Positions 61,001-64,000 of a DNA stretch of 64,000 nucleotides are shown piece by piece (within the stretch, counting starts at the first letter, position 1; the number at the start of each line of letters is the position of its first letter). A program made the position numbers and the translations under genes. The notes below the pieces were generated by a model. The model did no database searches, was not told where the DNA came from, and saw only the letters and a program-made list of their open reading frames with translations. Origin of the DNA: Haemonchus contortus (Eukaryota > Nematoda > Chromadorea > Rhabditida > Trichostrongylidae); the NCBI GenBank assembly GCA_000469685.2, contig LS997562.1, forward strand, positions 30,959,715 through 31,023,714, written 5' to 3'.

Positions 61001-64000
61001 TCCTGAATCTGCGGTGACTAATGTACCAAGTGGTTTCATTAATGGGGCGAGACCTCAGATTTTCCTGATCTCAGTGTTCATACGCTTAAACAGTGCCGCC
61101 TTGCTTTTGCTTTCTGTGACCTTACTTTCAAACCGGGCAGTTGTACATGTACAACTTGTTTTCAAATTTCTTGTTGATATTCTTATAGAATTTCCTGTCT
61201 GCCAGCTGATTAATCGCTACAGCGCGGTTATATGTGGAACTCTTCCGTCGAACATAGAATATAAGTAGGTGGGAGTGTTGCCCTTGTGAGCTCTAGCCTT
61301 GGATAATGGAACATGACTCCAAACAATAACTGAGAGAGATAGCAAGATTTCTTACATTTCGTTAAGGCCATTGAGACTGTTACTATAGAAGAATCGTAAG
61401 CGGGTGCACGGTTCAAAACAACGCATTGAAAACCACTGATGGGTAATACAACCTTATTCAATCCAAGGCTGGACTTATTCGGCCGGCACGTACGGTAAAT
61501 ACTGTGCGGAAAGTACTGAACTCCTAAGAAATCAAAAATAGCATTAGAACAGCTCATGTTATGCTTTACGCATTCAAAAGTACGCACTCGATTCACATTC
61601 AGCAATTCCAGGTATGACAATGGAAGGCTTAAGATCAAACTCGACATATCAATTTCTCAATTTGGAGCCTCAATGAGAAATTATTTCCATGAGTTTCTTG
61701 TTATCCTTAAGATGTTCATGTTTCTTCTATTGATCGCGGCAACTTCCTGCTCGTCTCGTCCATTACATCGATTATGATCTTCATAAACAACGGCACTTTC
61801 TCGGCAATAGTAGCACGCAAACGTTACAGAGCAGAATTTTGAGTGTGGGGCGACCAGTCCATACGACAGCGTTTAGCTGGAACTGAGGAAGAGCGAGCAG
61901 GCGAAGAAATCATAACCTTAGTCGGATTGGAGAGTTAGCCAATATCAGCAGATCACGATCACTAAGGTGACACAAAGGATCGATTTATCCGAAAACGAAA
62001 TCGACGGGAAATTTACCGTTATTAATGAGGTAACACCAGGAAATTTCATCCCCCGCCATTAGGGATGTACGCCTTCGATGGATCAAGAAAAAAAGTGACC
62101 GAGTCACAGTGTTAGAAATAGCAATAAGCGAAAAGTAAGATAGGCAGAGCGTAGGTAGAGCCCATGCAGGCTTGAAATTTCACACTAGGCGCACACCTGC
62201 TTCCTTTTCGTATTAAGACGCCTTCGTCTAGGGGAACTGGATTTAATCAGTGATTTCCGGCCGAACACACACGTACACACATACTCATACACATACACAA
62301 ACACACACAAATAAGTAAAGGTAAGGGATGAAAGAACAATGAAACGAAGGAGACTCACTGGCGGTGGACGGAGTCTTCTCGCAGTAGGCGGCACCTTCCA
62401 CATAAGTTCGTAACTTGATTCAACGAATGCGTGGAGGTCAGAAAAAAATAAAAAGAATGAGCAAGGCCCAATGCGTGCTGAACGTGGCTCCGCCAGCGAT
62501 GGGCGGGGCGTTGGTTGAGATGAGGGCTATTTTTCAAAATTGAATACAACTCTGTTCAGAAAGTTCTAGGACGCGGAAAAACGTGTTAGAGGCATTACTA
62601 TAAAGGCCGCCAAACCCCAGAGGTTGGCGGAGTTTGCCGGAGTTTGCACTAAAGTGAACGGGGCTTGGATCTAAAACTCATAACGCTGTTTAAAAACGTT
62701 TAGAATGCGGACAAAGTGGTTAGAGGCAGCTAAAAAAAGGTTGGTCACTTCTTCATAGTGGGATATGGTTATGTTGATAATGTGATATACTCATAGGGGT
62801 ATGTTCTGAGGTGGACCGAGTTACTATCAACCACTAATAATTCTGCTCAAGTGAAATGTATCGAGCGAACGCCCTTAAAGCGGTCCCAGCGTTTAAATCT
62901 AGAGAGAACTATCTCATTCTGGTGGATGCGCTTCGTTGCGCGCGTCCGTCGAAACTAGGTCACGCCGCAGCCGTCGCATGCGGCGGGTAAGCCCGCGATA
63001 CTTCACGGATGTCGCAGTTGTCAGAGGGGCATACGACTTGCGCTTGGTTCACGGCAGTCGGCTCAAAGAGAAGATACATGGGCAAATGCAAATCGTACGC
63101 TCCATTGACACTTGGTGGTCCTGTGAAGTCATTCAAAACCTCAGTGGACTGCACTGCACTTGAAATGGGCGGGGGACCTAGGTTTAACGGTTTAACGCGC
63201 GCAACGGACATTCTCCTACTATGGTGCATCAGATATTCCGCTGAATGACTCCATCGTTGATGAGCGGTCGTGGATATATGTACATGTACGCGTTAGCGTG
63301 CACAACTGCCTGTCTCTGTATATCTGCATTCAACCTGAATTCCAACTTGCCCACGTAGTCTGACGTTGAAGATGCTGGCAATCCCCTAGGCATCAACAAC
63401 AATAGGATCTATCGTGAGCCTAGTTAGTCTCTGACATCAACAAGCGTTAATGACTATGGGCGAAACCTCACTTGTCGAGTCTCACTAATCTCTTACTGCT
63501 TAGAACAACCAGATAACAAGACCGCTATAAGTAACCCAGCTTTAGCGAAATGCAATGAACAGCGAACATCCAGCTTTTCGGGGACGCTATGCGTAAAGTT
63601 ACCGAAAATCATAAAAGATGCATTTTGCCCAATGTGTTGATTATAATAAGTCTAAGCTAAAGCTTGTTAAGAAGGAATGGCGTGTCGCTTTACGGATAAC
63701 TGAAACAAGAATCAATCGACGCTTACGCTCTTTTGGTATAGCACCAATATACATAGAGAGCTGGACTAGGAGGCAACCATCATTTTTGAATTTTGACGTA
63801 AGTTCCATTCAGTCACTGAAACTTCTACCTGTGCGTTGATTCTGGTTCCTTTATTTGTTCCTTTGAGAACTATTTACAGTATTTGCCGAGAAGCACGATT
63901 TCCGTACGTCTTCAGCGTGAGGTTTTCGCTGAAGGAGTACGTCTGCGCCATATGTATCCGGAACGCACACGTGGATGTGAATGTCCGCGGCAGAAATGTG
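58095..64000 (+). CDS. Unrecognised membrane protein gene, seven exons, continues past the window
   Basis: Exons: 58095-58183; 58256 to about 58347; 58696-58936; 59085-59174; 59282-59401; 63618-63797; 63880 onward. Acceptors are mostly TTTTACAG, TTATTCAG, TGTTTAG and ATTTACAG; donors include GTATGA, GTTTAT and GTAAGT. The last four junctions are all phase 0. Exon 2 is acidic (SYDEAEDQMEIAPDIS). Exon 3 encodes KMRPADRWVWMALLLLHCC then SICSISYKFFW, one strong membrane segment after a cytosolic-looking stretch, so a single-pass, perhaps type II, protein is inferred. Exons 4-5 read SFLVTLEGRRWHCQYKVMNS and RERLVENMRSVMERRCPDAF; exons 6-7 end with MYPERTRGCECPRQKC. The donor of exon 2 is ambiguous (58344 or 58348; only the latter keeps frame), and the exon 6 acceptor is weak. 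No family recognised. It may be the 3' part of the gene starting at 32037. Confidence 0.5.
59877..60155 (-). repeat. MITE family, inverted copy (copy 5)
   Basis: On the minus strand this is a close relative of 24600-24890, sharing CTTATGAG, TTGTCAGCTATTCGCACC, GACACACGTTGTATAGCTCG and the terminal ATTATCGTGAAATGCGCCTT. It lies inside the 4.2 kb intron between exons 5 and 6 of the right-hand gene. Confidence 0.65.
60606..60618 (+). repeat. Run of 13 G
   Basis: Uninterrupted G tract inside the large intron; a likely polymerase-slippage or G-quadruplex site. Confidence 0.9.
61556..61777 (+). other. Isolated open frame in intron, possible small exon
   Basis: After a TTCCAG acceptor at 61611 the frame reads YDNGRLKIKLDISISQFGAS and then a hydrophobic stretch (MFMFLLLIAATSC) before TGA. 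It could be an alternative terminal exon, but phase does not match the flanking phase-0 exons. Left as a note rather than a gene. Confidence 0.2.
62245..62312. repeat. CA-rich microsatellite
   Basis: Irregular ACACAC and ATACACATAC repeats around 62266-62312. Confidence 0.6.
62530..63315. repeat. Dispersed repeat (copy 2) with a ~300-bp GC-richer insertion
   Basis: Matches 33160-33660 in the same orientation at 62770-62925 and 63225-63315. The part between (about 62925-63228) is absent from the first copy, is GC-richer, and starts GATGCGCTTCGTTGCGCGCG. Further left, units with GAATGCGGACAAAGTGGTTAGAGGC relatives are repeated. Confidence 0.65.

Noticed and set aside
61228..61647. 139-codon minus-strand open frame
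   Set aside because: No family, no splice context, and it lies in a repeat-rich intron.
1..64000. CRISPR array, prophage, rRNA operon or bacterial contamination
   Set aside because: No spaced identical repeats, no phage genes, no rRNA-like sequence; introns and nematode-type elements throughout.

Overview
The window reads as nuclear DNA of a nematode, most likely a strongylid parasite of the hookworm type. The evidence is the style of the genes (short exons, GT-AG introns, TTTCAG-type acceptors, possible spliced-leader acceptors just before ATG), a supplementary-type nuclear hormone receptor, a secreted EB/lustrin/Kunitz protein, and many decayed RTE-like LINEs, mariner, Tc1 and piggyBac elements. 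There is no sign of bacterial organisation, rRNA, CRISPR or prophage. The species placement is inference from these families; no search was run.

Layout. 1-5.2 kb is gene-poor with one MITE. 5258-11265 (+) is a complete 10-exon nuclear hormone receptor of 394 residues, rebuilt exon by exon with every splice phase agreeing; intron 2 carries a ~280 bp fold-back element. 171 bp downstream are the exons of an unrecognised gene (11437-12792, +). A decayed mariner (13436-14698) follows, inserted at the edge of another dispersed repeat. 17693-19314 (+) is a complete 5-exon secreted protein (signal peptide, EB-like module, lustrin-like module, Kunitz-like domain lacking one disulfide pair), with a MITE in its last intron. 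20.4-23.2 kb holds a piggyBac-like remnant (-). 24-31.6 kb is mainly repeats and LINE fragments.

From 32037 to the right edge (+) run well-formed exons that could belong to one very long unrecognised gene, or to two. Exons lie at 32.0, 32.3, 39.7 and 42.6 kb, then after a gap at 58.1-59.4 kb and 63.6-64.0 kb. The right-hand group encodes a strong membrane segment and runs off the window. The introns and gap are filled with two full-ended mariners, a mariner fragment, a Tc1 remnant, four LINE copies, a pair of tRNA-like SINE repeats in inverted orientation, two perfect or near-perfect hairpins, and one further piggyBac-type end.

All well-supported genes are on the + strand. Every transposase or reverse transcriptase seen is broken (stops, frameshifts, deletions or lost catalytic residues), so the mobile elements look like fossils. 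The two complete genes (receptor and Kunitz protein) are the firm annotations. The other exon sets are supported by open frames, splice sites and phase only, and need transcript data.
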